Shown: in pieces, positions 12,801 through 20,262 of the stretch
How the letters are laid out: every line of letters begins with the position of its first letter
How positions within the stretch are numbered: position 1 is the first letter of the stretch
From: Luidia sarsii
Lineage: Eukaryota; Echinodermata; Asteroidea; Paxillosida; Luidiidae
Direction: 5' to 3'
Assembly: GCA_949987565.1 (NCBI GenBank)
Contig: OX465103.1
Span: forward strand, 26,621,335-26,685,334
DNA: 64,000 nt
Notes under the pieces: generated by a model
Seen by the model: only the letters and a program-made list of their open reading frames with translations
Database searches by the model: none
Told to the model about the DNA's origin: nothing
Translations under genes and position numbers: made by a program

Positions 12801-13488
12801 GATGGGTTGGTGGGTGGGTTGGTGGGTAGGTTGGTGGGTGGGTTGGTGGATGGGTTGGTGGGCGGGTTGGTGGATGGGTTGGTGGATGGGTTGGTGGATT
12901 GGTGGATGGGTTTGTGGGTTGGTGGATGGGTTGGTGGGTGGATTGGTGGGTGGGTTGGTGGGTGGGTTGGTGGATGGGTTGGTGGATGGGTGAGTGGGTT
13001 GGTGGATAGGTTAGTGGGTGGGTTGGTAGATGGGTTGGTGGGTTAGTGGGTGGGTTAATGGGTAGGTTGGTGGATGGGTTGGTGGGTGGGTTGGTTGGTA
13101 AGTATAGGGGTTGGGAGGAGAGGTGATGAGGAAGAGAGTCATGGTGTGGGAATAAAAATCAGGGGAAAGTAGGGGAAGAGAGATTATCTTTAATGTATTT
13201 GGGCCAGTAAACTTAAACTCTGGTGTTAAGCCTACTATAAATGGAGTATTTTCCATGGGAGAGATTGTATCGACCCTGGGATTCTGCAACTGCATTCAAC
13301 AAGATGCAGCAGTGGGTGCATTGTGTGGGATTCTGTGAACCCTAGCCCACCTACAGACTCATTTGACACTTACCCTGTGCCTTGCACCCAACAATGACAA
13401 CTAAAAACAGTAGCAGTGACTTCATGTTGCTACGGCAACCTCTTGGGCAGACTGGGGACGTTGACAAATGAAGCAAACTGCTCCAAAC
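1..13488 (-). CDS. CNTN-like: Contactin-family Ig/FN3 cell-adhesion protein (5' part; gene runs off the left edge)
   Basis: Contactins are cell-surface adhesion proteins, usually GPI-anchored, of neurons and glia and of invertebrate septate junctions, with six Ig domains followed by four FN3 domains. Thirteen coding exons (given separately) splice in frame: 1-80, 224-294, 949-1089, 2508-2793, 3180-3346, 4688-4963, 5775-6047, 7464-7642, 9051-9165, 9998-10225, 11146-11241, 12147-12470 and 13374-13425 plus 5' UTR to 13488. They total 2,288 coding bases, about 762 residues. Order: signal peptide (1-17), Ig1 (about 18-125), Ig2 (126-233), Ig3 (234-331), Ig4 (332-422), Ig5 (423-514), Ig6 (515-about 610), FN3-1 (to about 712), start of FN3-2. 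Each Ig has its cysteine pair and most have the core Trp. Contactin hallmarks are the AYLLPFPQEPPEV linker entering Ig2, the YDPFFDLQYVW stretch in Ig6, the Gly-Gln-Pro-Gly-Pro-Pro join to FN3-1, and the GGGGG run opening FN3-2. No stop or frame break was seen. L1/neurofascin relatives fit less well. Which vertebrate paralogue it resembles cannot be decided, and invertebrates often have one contactin. Confidence 0.93.
224..294 (-). CDS. CNTN-like: Contactin exon 12: start of FN3 domain 2
   Basis: This 71-nt exon has acceptor TCTCCTTAG and donor GTGAGTC. It encodes PTMEPSNVGGGGG, then an acidic turn and DLRITWT. A glycine run followed by a hydrophobic-x-hydrophobic-x-W strand is the usual opening of contactin FN3-2. 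It enters in phase 1 and leaves in phase 0. Confidence 0.9.
295..948. other. Contactin intron 11 (654 bp)
   Basis: AT-rich intron with several A-runs (for example 592-605 and 751-761) and no ORF or tandem array that I can support. Confidence 0.7.
949..1089 (-). CDS. CNTN-like: Contactin exon 11: second half of FN3 domain 1
   Basis: This 141-nt exon has acceptor CTGCCGACTGCAG and donor GTAAGTCG. It encodes ISPSRSHYRVKKLSGWSQY, then KFRVIAVNEVGPGEPSEE. Leu-x-x-Trp-x-x-Tyr-x-Phe-Arg-Val is the FN3 E-F strand signature, and Asn-x-x-Gly-x-Gly-x-Pro-Ser is the typical F-G loop. It enters and leaves in phase 1. Confidence 0.92.
1316..2480. repeat. GACAGAGA-type purine minisatellite in contactin intron 10
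   Basis: About 1.15 kb of GACAGAGAGA units with AGGCAGTGAAAGA, ACATAGAGAGAC and GGTAGTAGAGAC variants arranged in higher-order blocks. It fills most of the 1,418-bp intron between exons 10 and 11. The plus strand is almost pure purine, so the transcript carries a long pyrimidine tract. The Ser/Leu/Cys-rich and Arg/Glu-rich open frames across it come from the repeat and are not genes. Confidence 0.97.
2508..2793 (-). CDS. CNTN-like: Contactin exon 10: end of Ig6 plus first half of FN3 domain 1
   Basis: This 286-nt exon enters in phase 0 after CTTACCTCCCCAG and ends at the donor GTGAGGAG in phase 1. It encodes IATGEASRLILLDATLDLGG, then EYTCNAVTS (F strand of Ig6 with its second cysteine). VVTIRGQPGPPAGVKAEING and NVSWSAGADNNSPITSYIIE follow, which is FN3-1 with the core Trp and a possible N-glycosylation site (Asn-Val-Ser). 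One exon spanning the Ig6-FN3 border is consistent with contactin organisation. Confidence 0.95.
2794..3179. other. Contactin intron 9 (386 bp) with poly-C tract
   Basis: Short intron with a poly-G run at about 2811-2820 and a poly-C tract at about 3134-3150. Nothing else is recognisable. Confidence 0.7.
3180..3346 (-). CDS. CNTN-like: Contactin exon 9: first half of Ig6
   Basis: This 167-nt exon has acceptor TTCCCTTCTGACAG and donor GTGTGTTA. It encodes AISESPVTTTINEGETGTLT, Cys, QATYDPFFDLQYVWFKDGI, ending NYEQPE. It contains the first Ig6 cysteine, the DPFFDL insertion typical of contactin Ig6, and the core Trp. It enters in phase 1 and leaves in phase 0. Confidence 0.93.
3783..3822. repeat. 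(AAT)n microsatellite
   Basis: A run of ATAATA triplets lies directly beside the foldback element at 3835, inside contactin intron 8. Confidence 0.9.
3835..3995. mobile_element. Foldback element family P1, intact copy
   Basis: Near-perfect inverted repeat. The left arm begins GGGCCTGACGTTTCGATCC and the right arm ends GGATCGAAACGTCAGGCCC, with arms of about 39 bp and a short loop. It is followed by the family tail containing TTTTAGTCAGTAAGCAGTTTG. Other copies, including a nearly identical one at 27941, are spread through the window, so it is a dispersed non-autonomous element. There is no coding capacity. Confidence 0.88.
4150..4687. repeat. About 55-59-bp minisatellite abutting and copying the exon 8 splice donor
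   Basis: Eight units, plus a degenerate start near 4180, of GCATGACTTTACCTCGGACT, then GAGATCTCTGAGGGAGCTTGG, then (TGG)n and a G-run. On the gene strand each unit contains TCCGAG followed by GTAAAGTC, the same as the real end of exon 8 and its donor at 4687. The array therefore repeats a functional 5' splice site. The first two units in plus-strand order have CTCAGA, the later six CTCGGA. Confidence 0.97.
4688..4963 (-). CDS. CNTN-like: Contactin exon 8: Ig5
   Basis: This 276-nt exon has acceptor TTGTCCCCCGCAG and donor GTAAAGTC, phase 1 at both ends. It encodes AIAPYFKEELKQDQSAPRGG and EVTIECKPTASPTPMVSWTK, a middle strand ending MPNGNLMISDVADSD, then AGEYTCTATNSQGVGAS. A complete I-set Ig domain with Cys...Trp...Asp-x-Gly-x-Tyr-x-Cys; the Arg-Gly-Gly-Glu before the first cysteine strand matches contactin Ig5. 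Confidence 0.96.
5040..5770. repeat. CATTCTGYAGCATTCCATAA minisatellite in contactin intron 7
   Basis: About 20-bp units (CATTCTGTAGCATTCCATAA and variants) assemble, from about 5,440 on, into roughly 60-bp higher-order repeats reading ACCATTCTGTAACATTATAA, AACATTCTGCAGCATTCTGC, AGCATTCCATAACATTCTGT. It occupies nearly the whole 811-bp intron and ends about 5 bp before the exon 7 donor. The left part is degenerate and the right part is homogenised. Confidence 0.97.
5775..6047 (-). CDS. CNTN-like: Contactin exon 7: Ig4
   Basis: This 273-nt exon has acceptor CGTCTTCTTCCAG and donor GTAGGGAA, phase 1 at both ends. It encodes APPTWVQELSDVTGNIYESL and VLECEAESPDSVTYTWYVN, the strand LRTLTFQNLTTEHTGMYQC, and KASNDYG. 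A complete Ig domain with its cysteine pair and core Trp; NLT is a possible N-glycosylation site. The Ala-Pro-Pro opening directly after Ig3 is usual in contactins. Confidence 0.96.
6830..7412. repeat. CCCAAGCCCCAGCCTAAA minisatellite in contactin intron 6
   Basis: About 570 bp built on 6-bp AGCCCA/AGCCTA steps, with a longer duplicated block (about 107 bp, first near 7,110 and again near 7,215). It lies in the 1,416-bp intron between exons 6 and 7. The remaining part, 6,048-6,830, is AT-rich unique sequence with no recognisable feature. Confidence 0.95.
7464..7642 (-). CDS. CNTN-like: Contactin exon 6: second half of Ig3
   Basis: This 179-nt exon enters in phase 2 and leaves in phase 1 at donor GTCAGCAG. 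The first codon, split as AT|C, gives Ile. It encodes RIPSISWRRLSPPGASLPDL, then LLVLRNIQLEDAGEYECYNA and ending MVEVR. The core Trp and the Leu-x-Leu...Glu-Asp-x-Gly-x-Tyr-x-Cys motif complete Ig3. Upstream the acceptor is a T29 run followed directly by GTAG. Confidence 0.95.
7647..7675. repeat. A29 homopolymer (T29 on the gene strand) forming the exon 6 polypyrimidine tract
   Basis: Twenty-nine uninterrupted A residues lie directly beside the CTAC that is the reverse complement of the GTAG acceptor. The intron 5 polypyrimidine tract is therefore one long mononucleotide run. Confidence 0.95.
7730..8450. repeat. 36-bp CCAGTATTCCACAGAGGCCAATATTC minisatellite
   Basis: Tandem units reading GCCAGTATTCCACAGAGG, CCAATATTCTATAGAGGA, with alternating GAGCC/GAGTC variants that form a 72-bp higher-order period between about 7,980 and 8,430. 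It lies in contactin intron 5. Long open frames on both strands (for example VFHRGQYSIEE) come from the repeat, whose unit length is divisible by three. Confidence 0.97.
8530..8985. repeat. About 21-22-bp GAGGCCGATATTCGACAAA minisatellite
   Basis: A second array directly following the previous one and diverged from the same GAGGCCAATATTC core. Units are roughly 20-23 bp, with a CAA insertion reading GATATTCAACAAAGAGAGGC. It ends about 65 bp before exon 5. Confidence 0.95.
9051..9165 (-). CDS. CNTN-like: Contactin exon 5: first half of Ig3
   Basis: This 115-nt exon has acceptor TTTTTTCTTTACAG and donor GTGAGTATG, in phase 1 and out phase 2. It encodes VSEVLASEELVAVAPENQVA, then LLNQAEVTLKCFFFSSSE. 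The Glu-x-x-Val-x-Leu-x-Cys strand supplies the first cysteine of Ig3; its partner is in exon 6. Confidence 0.92.
9491..9687 (+). pseudogene. THAP zinc-finger domain fragment with one frameshift
   Basis: THAP domains are C2CH DNA-binding modules of P-element-like transposases and of host proteins derived from them. The ATG at 9491 opens MVYCRAFGCQNVSGKKLGKS, FHV, then a stop at 9560. Shifting frame near 9559 continues VPNKDKRPELFRKWAVTIK and then YSSNDRCPAHLE to the stop at 9685. The C-x4-C, Phe-His, Pro, Phe-x-x-Trp and final C-x2-H signatures are all present with normal spacing. It lies antisense inside contactin intron 4. The broken frame argues for a decayed transposon or retrocopy fragment; no transposase catalytic region follows. 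Confidence 0.75.
9998..10225 (-). CDS. CNTN-like: Contactin exon 4: second half of Ig2
   Basis: This 228-nt exon has acceptor GTTGACCCGACAG and donor GTAAGGCT, phase 1 at both ends. It encodes GVSVIWSKGDSPDNVRIPVF and SIYATDDGKLCFFSFQESNA, then GWYICYARN. The core Trp and Ser-x-x-Gly-x-Tyr-x-Cys are present. There is one extra cysteine (Lys-Leu-Cys-Phe) beyond the canonical pair. Confidence 0.95.
10320..11135. repeat. GGTGGATGGTGATTGGT minisatellite in contactin intron 3
   Basis: About 800 bp of TGGTGG/TTGATGG-based units, with a larger repeated block of about 120 bp (GGCAGATGGTGGTTGGTTGT onward) present three times between about 10,550 and 10,900. It runs to within 20 bp of the exon 3 donor. 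Confidence 0.95.
11146..11241 (-). CDS. CNTN-like: Contactin exon 3: linker and first strands of Ig2
   Basis: This 96-nt exon has acceptor TTGTACCTTAG and donor GTAAGAGC, phase 1 at both ends. With the split codon it reads YLLPFPQEPPEVQRIPLNKG, then ACIECGLPEHNP. The aromatic-Leu-x-Pro-Phe-Pro linker is a conserved contactin/L1 feature between Ig1 and Ig2. There are two cysteines (A-C-I-E-C-G); one pairs with YICYARN in exon 4. Confidence 0.93.
11360..11605. mobile_element. tRNA-derived SINE family S1, two opposed head fragments
   Basis: A minus-oriented head (GGTTTGAACCAGATACCTCT, then GGTTTTGCCTACCAGCGCTC) and a plus-oriented box-B fragment (CATGTTCAAATCCCGGTCCA) face each other within contactin intron 2. 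Both match the better-preserved S1 copy at 21,641. Confidence 0.65.
12147..12470 (-). CDS. CNTN-like: Contactin exon 2: Ig1
   Basis: This 324-nt exon has acceptor CTCCTGCCACCAG and donor GTGAGTCAG, phase 1 at both ends. The split codon G|AG gives Glu, so the mature chain begins EYTGVDGSGPHFVTQPVDTT. It continues VHLDCEAEGDARPTYTWRHI, an N-glycosylation candidate NKT, and EGSFQCLASNQIGTIMSSQ, ending KLEFA. A complete Ig1 with cysteine pair and core Trp. Confidence 0.96.
12510..13110. repeat. GGTTGGTGGATGGGTTGGTG minisatellite in contactin intron 1
   Basis: Roughly 600 bp of 12-16-bp units of GGGTTGGTGGAT/GGGTTGGTGGGT. The plus strand is extremely G/T-biased with closely spaced GG and GGG runs, and so could form G-quadruplex on the non-template strand. 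It lies between the signal-peptide exon and Ig1. Confidence 0.96.
13374..13488 (-). CDS. CNTN-like: Contactin exon 1 of the CDS: 5' UTR and signal peptide
   Basis: The start ATG is at 13,425 on the minus strand. The 52 coding bases give MKSLLLFLVVIVGCKAQ, a short basic start and a hydrophobic core followed by Gly-Cys-Lys-Ala, a plausible signal peptide. The donor is GTAAGTG, phase 1, matching Ig1. Upstream, TTTCTCTAG at 13,489-13,497 looks like an acceptor, which makes positions 13,426-13,488 internal 5' UTR and implies at least one further upstream non-coding exon. Confidence 0.9.
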
Positions 13489-13499
13489 CTAGAGAAATG

Positions 13500-15180
13500 A
13501 GAGACAGAGAAAGAGAGAGAGAGAGGAGGGGACAGTTAATGAATGGTTTCCGGCAAGGCAAACAGACAGGGGAACAATTACAAGATTAATTCAAAATGGG
13601 ATAGAAATGTCAGTCATACAATTTAAATGCACATTGTTGCATTACTGCATTAATTGACACTTACACTATATAATTTATGGTAAACACATTCTACCATCTT
13701 CAGGCATCACATTTGTTTTGGGCAATTTTTTGCAATTCTCACGTCTGTGAATATGTTTGACTGTGCATAGGTTTTTAATGGTTTTTAAGTGTGTGAAAAC
13801 TATTCATAAAAATGTACAGTTCTGTTGAATATTGAAGGTCTCTCTACTCGGGAAGTACATGTACATCTGCAACATTGCGCTTCAATTAATATAATCTGAT
13901 GTAAAGTATTCGTAAATGGGGAAATGTTTGACTTTGAGAAAGGAACCGCTAAGGTGGCCCTCAAACTGCTCAAGATTTGTGCCCTTGAAGTTCTTCTAGT
14001 CAGCAAGCGACCGGCAACATATTAGCAGTACACGTACAGTATATAATACGATGTGTATACATACATGTACATTGTGTACATGTACTACGACTACTTAAGT
14101 CGAGAGCATAGATAGTTAGTCGATGCCTACTCGGGCATCATGAACGAATCCCCTCCACACTAATCTGTCCAGTACAATGTATGGCAGTCCTCATCAGATC
14201 TTCAGCTCCATCAAGTCCTATACCAGTATCTCTCTTATTCAGCATACCAATGTAATGTGTCTGCTTCCTACATGTACATGTCAATGCATGTGCATGTATT
14301 TAGTACATTAGTAATTAGATGCATTGATCGTTTAAGTGTAGACCCCATCAGCATGCACAGTACATGTACCAGTGAGTCACAGCTATGACATACATGTCGT
14401 CATGTACTAAGTACTGTACAATCTACATGTGTATTTGTGCACACTGATCACTACACACCGAACCTGAAAAGGCCATGTAATTACCCATATACATGTACAA
14501 TGTACATTGTACACGTACTGTCTGTCCACCAAGGCCAACATTTACATGTATTTCTTGGCATTCAAAAGGAACAAATAACAAATCTATAGCAACTGCAGTG
14601 AGTGGAGTCAAATTTTACCACAATGACAGTAGGTGATTGCTCTACATGGCATACTGTACACATGTACATCTACATGTATACACACCAGTGCACGGTCACC
14701 AGGTAGTGGTTGCATGAACACCTTTCAATGTACAGTGTACAACTACATACTGTATACACTATGTAATCTTGACTGTTGATTGCAATTTTTAATACAGTAT
14801 ACATGTACATGTACACACCTACATGTACATGTACATTGTACCCCATGTACATGTACATGTAATTTCACAGCAAATGATTTTCAAATCGCAAGAATTCCAA
14901 GGCTGTGATTCATCAAACACATGCACATGTGCTCGAACACAGAGGAGTCCTTGTGCAAATTTACCAAGATGCATTTATCTGTGTTATTTTCTTAATTGTT
15001 TGTTCGTAGATTAATAGCTGCATGATTTATCCTGGGTAGATCAAAGACTTCATTCTAATAAAAACTAGATAGCAACCATCTTGTGGTGGCAAATCGAATG
15101 CAAATGTACATGTGTACTTCGCTGTGCATTCTGCCTTTGAGAAAGGCCCAGCTTAGTTGAAAAAAAAACGTGCATCGATA
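13500..15180. other. Spacer with scattered ACATGTAC motifs, no gene seen
   Basis: AT-rich sequence with a (GA)n tract at 13,500-13,530 and many dispersed GTACATGTAC-type palindromes from about 13,850 on. No ORF with coding character was seen. It is probably the 5' UTR intron or upstream region of the contactin gene. Confidence 0.6.
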
Positions 15181-15690
15181 GTTTTTTGGAAAAAATGGCA
15201 AAGAAGACTTTGACTGGACTGGGATTTGAACTCAACATCTCTGGCATTGCATACCAGGGCTCTTACCATCTGAGCTACTGCATCCAGCCCTTAGATGGTG
15301 GCCTTCCCAAATAGTCAACTAGTCTATGCCGAGGTGGGGGCGCCAGTCAGAAGCATTCAACCATTAACCAGTACTGCTGTACTTCATTTTTTTTTTTTTA
15401 ACTATACAATAAAGGGTAAAACCATTACTTTAATGGACATTGATTGAAGCTATTGCTGCATCAGCTGCATCCATGTACAACCAACATGGGCTTCCGATAG
15501 ACCGTACCGTATGATTCAGAATCTGTGCTACAGTAATATATGCAAAAATGTTGCAAAATGCTTGTACAAGTACGTGAAACCAACCAAAAAGTAAAACAGA
15601 TTATGTTGGCCCGACGTTTCCATCCAAGCAGGATCTGTCCTTCTGCCTTTGAGAAAGGTCCTGCTTGGATTGAAAAGCCAGACCATCCTA
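15180..15690 (-). mobile_element. Composite repeat: S1 SINE head, body and P1 foldback
   Basis: In plus coordinates the copy begins with a reversed tRNA-like head (TGGGATTTGAACTCAACATC, then CTTACCATCTGAGCTACTGC). It continues with the body ATAGTCAACTAGTCTATGCC and GGCGCCAGTCAGAAGCATTC, and ends with a P1 foldback hairpin at 15,610-15,685. The section from about 15,303 is repeated almost base for base at 20,263-20,612. Confidence 0.8.
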
Positions 15691-15879
15691 ATTTTTGAGA
15701 ATCTATACTACATGTATTTTAATATACATGTACATGTACTGTACACATGTATACTGTACATGTACATGTACATGTAATATACAATACAAATGAACATCTA
15801 CCGGTAGATTCTACAGAAAATGTACATAGCTTACACTCAGATGCATGTCCATGCATAAAATGATTTTTTGTGTCGGTAA

Positions 15880-16440
15880 GATTCAATGAGGGTTGTGCCT
15901 CTCCTCCTCAACGTGCACGTACAATGTATCTTTCCAGCAGGCAATCGTGCAAAGCACTGAGCACACGGCGCCGACTGAACGCCGAGCAGGGGGCAAACCT
16001 ACGACGGCTTACCGAGTCTGTGTGTGAGAGACGGCCGCACCCAGCAAACTGTTCCAATCCCAGACAGCCTCCGCTTAACCGCCACTCCTGCTTCCACCGC
16101 GAGTAACGACGCCGTGGCAACGCTGAACCTCGACGACCGTTTTTCTGTGCCAGCTCCGCGGCTCGTCAGACAGTTAACAAGTGCCTTATGCGTAACGCAA
16201 CCCACCCCTCCCCGCCCCCCCACCTCCTACACACACCACACACCAGCTCATGGATGCGTACGTAAGGGCCACACGCATTGGCTTGTCATCAGCTCGGGTG
16301 AATCATCGGGCTAAGAAGAGTCACAGCTTGCCACGGAGTCTCGGCCGATTTCAGGCCGGAAAATTTTCCGCTGGCTCGCGATGGGCGGGCGGGCCCGCGT
16401 TTCGGCCGGACACAATCGGGTAATTAGTGCGCTTGCCACG
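15880..16440 (-). promoter_or_regulatory. GC/CpG-rich island; candidate contactin promoter and non-coding exon 1
   Basis: About 550 bp, GC-rich with many CpGs, stands out from AT-rich flanks and has no repeat match in the window. On the minus strand a donor-like CTCG|GTAAGC lies at 16,013/16,012, so an untranslated exon ending at 16,013 could splice to the acceptor at 13,489. No TATA box was identified. This is an inference from composition and one splice-like site. Confidence 0.3.
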
Positions 16441-16469
16441 GCCAATCAAGAAATTACATGCTTGGTGAC

Positions 16470-17530
16470 CTTGCATGTACATGTACATGCATGTACAACA
16501 ATATAGTCTGCTCTTCAAGTATAATGGGTGTATCATGTAGGCTGCCATACGTGTATGATGAACATTAGCATCATGTGAATTATTAACACAAACGGTTGCC
16601 ATGGAGATGTTTAAATGTGTTTGGTTGAAGTATAAGTACAATGTACATGTACATGTATGTACAACAAGAGAAATATTGTGAAATCCATACATGTATGTGT
16701 ACATGTACATGTACATTGTATCAGTAGTACAGCATATTGGATGTACAGTGTACATGTACACATGTACATGTTCATGAACACAATAAATCTATACATGTGC
16801 AAGTACCGTTTACATGTTAAGTACATGTACCGGTACATGTGTACTGTACATCGTACAGTACATGTACATTGTACTTAAACTATATACTGTAGTACATATA
16901 AATCTTCATATTATATGGACAGTATGAGTATGCATACATGTACTTGCTTACTGTACAACACATACATACTGTACAAGTACATGTATGCTATTATTATGTA
17001 CATGTACATGGACTCTTTTTGTACATGTACATGTAATATACATGTACACTGTAGATTGTAGTATAATTTACAAACACATGAACAAGTACATGTACATGTA
17101 CATGTACATGTGCATGTACATGTATATGTACATGTGCTGTAGCCTGCATGTCATCACTTGTAGAAAATGACAATATTGGTGAGACGGTGACTAAGAATAC
17201 ATTCACGACATTGACAAATCTTCAAAGTTACCTTTTCCTACATTGTAATTTATGTTCAGGTCAAAGCAAACATACATGTACATGTATACATGTATACCAG
17301 TACACTTTTTATACCTACATGTACAAGTGTACAATGTACATGTTCACGTACAAATGTACATGTACGTGTACATGAACATTACTGACTATCAACTTGCCTG
17401 GCTATTTTATACAGAATGTACATGTACATGTACAGTACATGTACAACTGTATATGTGTACAGTACATGTACAATACCCTGTATGTACATTTACATTATCT
17501 ATTTAGTTTAACAGTACATGTACCGTACAC
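16470..17530. repeat. (ACATGT)n palindromic microsatellite cluster
   Basis: Dense runs of ACATGTACATGTAC interspersed with GTACAGTGTAC, TACCGGTAC and short unique spacers. The motif is its own reverse complement, so both strands look alike. All apparent Met-Tyr, His-Val and Cys-Thr open frames here are repeat artefacts. Confidence 0.95.
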
Positions 17531-17969
17531 CCAAATTACCCCTATTGTACATGTTCTATCACAGTGCAGGTCACAAACCGTGTCCCAAAACAATCTACCA
17601 AATTACCTGTAAGGAGATTGCCTGTGATTGATTATTAATGAACAGGCAACAATGGACACGACCCAATGGAGTCTTCTTTCCGCAGGAGGATGACTTGGCA
17701 GGAGGTAAAACCCTGCCGTGCCCCTTTAAGAACCCACTCCCTTTCTCTAACCCCGAATGGATGAATATTTCAGTGGCAGCGAATGAGCGAATGCGTATCT
17801 TCATGAAACATTAAAGGTGCTGCCTGTGAGTGGATCTGACATTTCAATTCTGGTCGGCCGGAAACATTCCCAAAGTCTAGATTACAAAGGACAATGCCAC
17901 TCAAGAAATTTCCACAAAGAGAAAAAAAAGACAAACAGACAGACACAAGATACACGTGTAGTACCGTAA

Positions 17970-18135
17970 ATACCAACAACTGTTGCAAACTGCTCACTGA
18001 CTAAAATGACCTGCAATACATGAATCTCAAAAATTACATGTAAGAGGGCCTGATGTTTTGATCCTAGCAGCACCTTCCTGGAAGGCCTTTGAGAAAGGTC
18101 CTGCTAGGATCAAAATGTCCAGCCCTCTAGCTTTT
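17970..18135. mobile_element. Foldback element family P1, nearly full length
   Basis: It begins with GTTGCAAACTGCTCACTGAC and AAATGACCTGCA, the reverse complement of the tail seen at the other end of the 3,835 copy. It continues AGGGCCTGATGTTTTGATCC and ends with the inverted arm GGATCAAAATGTCCAGCCCT. This shows that the long inverted repeats extend outside the central hairpin. Confidence 0.8.
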
Positions 18136-18324
18136 TGAGAAACAGACAAAAAGACATGAACAGGCAGACAGAAGAGGAAGAGACCAGGCTAACAAAACAA
18201 ACAAACTGACCAAAAAATGGAGCCAAGAAACAAAAAACACAAACACAAAGACCAAATAATTTTAATTTATTAGGTAGGCCACCAAAGAAAAAGAACATTC
18301 AAGGGGAAAGCATTGAAACATGAA

Positions 18325-18560
18325 CAGCGTACATGTACATGTGTATGTAGTGTACATGTACATATGTACACACACTGTACATGTACATGTACATGTACAT
18401 GTACAATGTACACTACAGTATGTGTGGTACTGTACAGTACACGTACTGTACATGTACATACATGTACATGTACTGTGGTACTGTACATGTACATGTACTG
18501 TACATTGTACATGTAATGTACAGTACATGTACATGTACAATGTACATGTACGTGTATGTC
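18325..18560. repeat. (ACATGT)n palindromic microsatellite
   Basis: About 230 bp of alternating GTACATGTACATGTAC and TACTGTACAGTAC motifs. Confidence 0.95.
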
Positions 18561-19184
18561 TTAGCTCAGACTCTACAGACATACAGTAGTGTGCAGTGCA
18601 ATGGTGCACAGCTTACACAAGCATAGACTTCAGATTAGAACGCACCCAATGAGACCCACAATATCGCAGCATTATCATCTTTGTAAGTAATATTAATATA
18701 CATGTGCGTGTATCCCCGGAAGAAACTGATATTAAGAGGGGGAACAAAATCCGGCCGCATTTTTTTCTTTTTCCCTCCAATCTTCAGGCACGGTTTGGAA
18801 CATGTACATGTAGATGTACATGTAGATGGTTGACCTGCCTTATGAAAATGAAGCGTGTTGCATCTGGGGGTGAATGGACACAGTCGCAAAACTGTCTAGA
18901 GGGAATGTAGCTTATACATAATATACATGTACTTCTTTGGGGGGTTTATGTGGAACTTGAGCGTGCAGGCCACAAAGAAGGAAGGATCTATGGTTTGGGG
19001 GATCTGTCAACCTTAATAATCAAAATGCGTGAGTGAGAGAAGGAATTGGATTGAAAATCCCACAGCGGATAGAGAGTGGTTTAGTTTGTTTCATGGTGGC
19101 GTGCCTGTGCTCAATTGTTAGAACTGACTGACATACTTGCCCGTTTACTGCCGTACATTGCAAGAGTGACACCTGCCCAGGGTT

Positions 19185-19700
19185 GATTTCTGGGAGCCTT
19201 AAGCCGCGTTTCCACGGGAATTATTTTGGTCAAAGTAACCGAGACGACGATTACTTTTCCTATTTTAAGTCCAGTGGAAACGGCCCAGTTGAATTTCCTC
19301 TTGGTTACTTTAACCGAGCCGAATGGTTACTTCTACCGGCCAACCTCTGCCCAGTAAAAGTGACCAGGCATCAATTTCCCCAAACTCTTTAAATGTAACT
19401 TAGGATGAATCGTAAGGCAACGAGCGATACACATAAACCAAGTGGCCTGTCATAACTCACGATGGGTTATCCATCGTGAGTTGAGTTTTCCACCGTGAGA
19501 TCATGTATATGTACACGTTGTGTATCCGGCTGACACTTGACCTTCGTGAGCCGTTATATTGCCAGCTCGGTTACTTTAACCATCGTCTCAGTTAAATTGA
19601 CCGACTCAAAAAGTCTAAGGGAGAACAACGGTCAAATTTGACCATTAGAAATTTAACCATCGTCTCGGCTTTAGAATTTGTGGAGCTGGACCCAAAAATA
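19185..19700. mobile_element. Possible MITE: GCCGCGTTTCCACGGG / GGTTACTTTAACC element
   Basis: The segment contains internal direct and inverted copies of GGTTACTTTAACCGAG / AACCATCGTCTC and an internal CATCGTGAGTTG inverted repeat (about 19,450-19,490). This is consistent with a small palindromic non-autonomous element, but no second copy was seen here, so its ends are uncertain. Confidence 0.35.
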
Positions 19701-20262
19701 TGTTGCTAACTGCTCATGCAAAATTGTAGAACTTTAGTGGCCTAACGTGTTGAGCCCAGTTTCAATAAAAAAAAAAGTTCAGGTCAAAACCTGACATTTG
19801 TTTATGTTCATGGAAAACAGGTTCATAGACAACAAACCTGCATTACTCACGGTGGTATGGTTTTGAAAAAAAGGATTCCATCTTTCCTTGTATGATGTAA
19901 ATGCGGAAAACCCCTACATATATAATCGCTGATTAATGATGCGGAAAGCAAAGGCCGTAGCAGTTTAGTCTGGGCCTCACCGTGGGAGGCGGAACAGGAA
20001 AACGTCTGATTACAGTTTCGAAGGGGGGGGGGTCTTGTCTTGTCTGTTTTTATGCTGCTCGGAAAACTTCTATTCTTACAAGGGGGAAAAAACCCAGGAA
20101 TCAGGAAAAAAAACCTGCTCTATCTCATTCTCACTCGATGTGCACATAGAGTTTTTGTAGTGTTTACTTTCATTTTCTTTTTCTAAAAATAAGGATGGCA
20201 TTTGACTTGCTTTGTTTCATTTCGCCCGTTCCAGAGTTCTGAGGTTCCGCTCAAGTCAAATC

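Noticed and set aside
12526..13046. Long Gly/Trp/Val open frames on the plus strand
   Set aside because: Come from the GGTTGGTGGAT array inside contactin intron 1.
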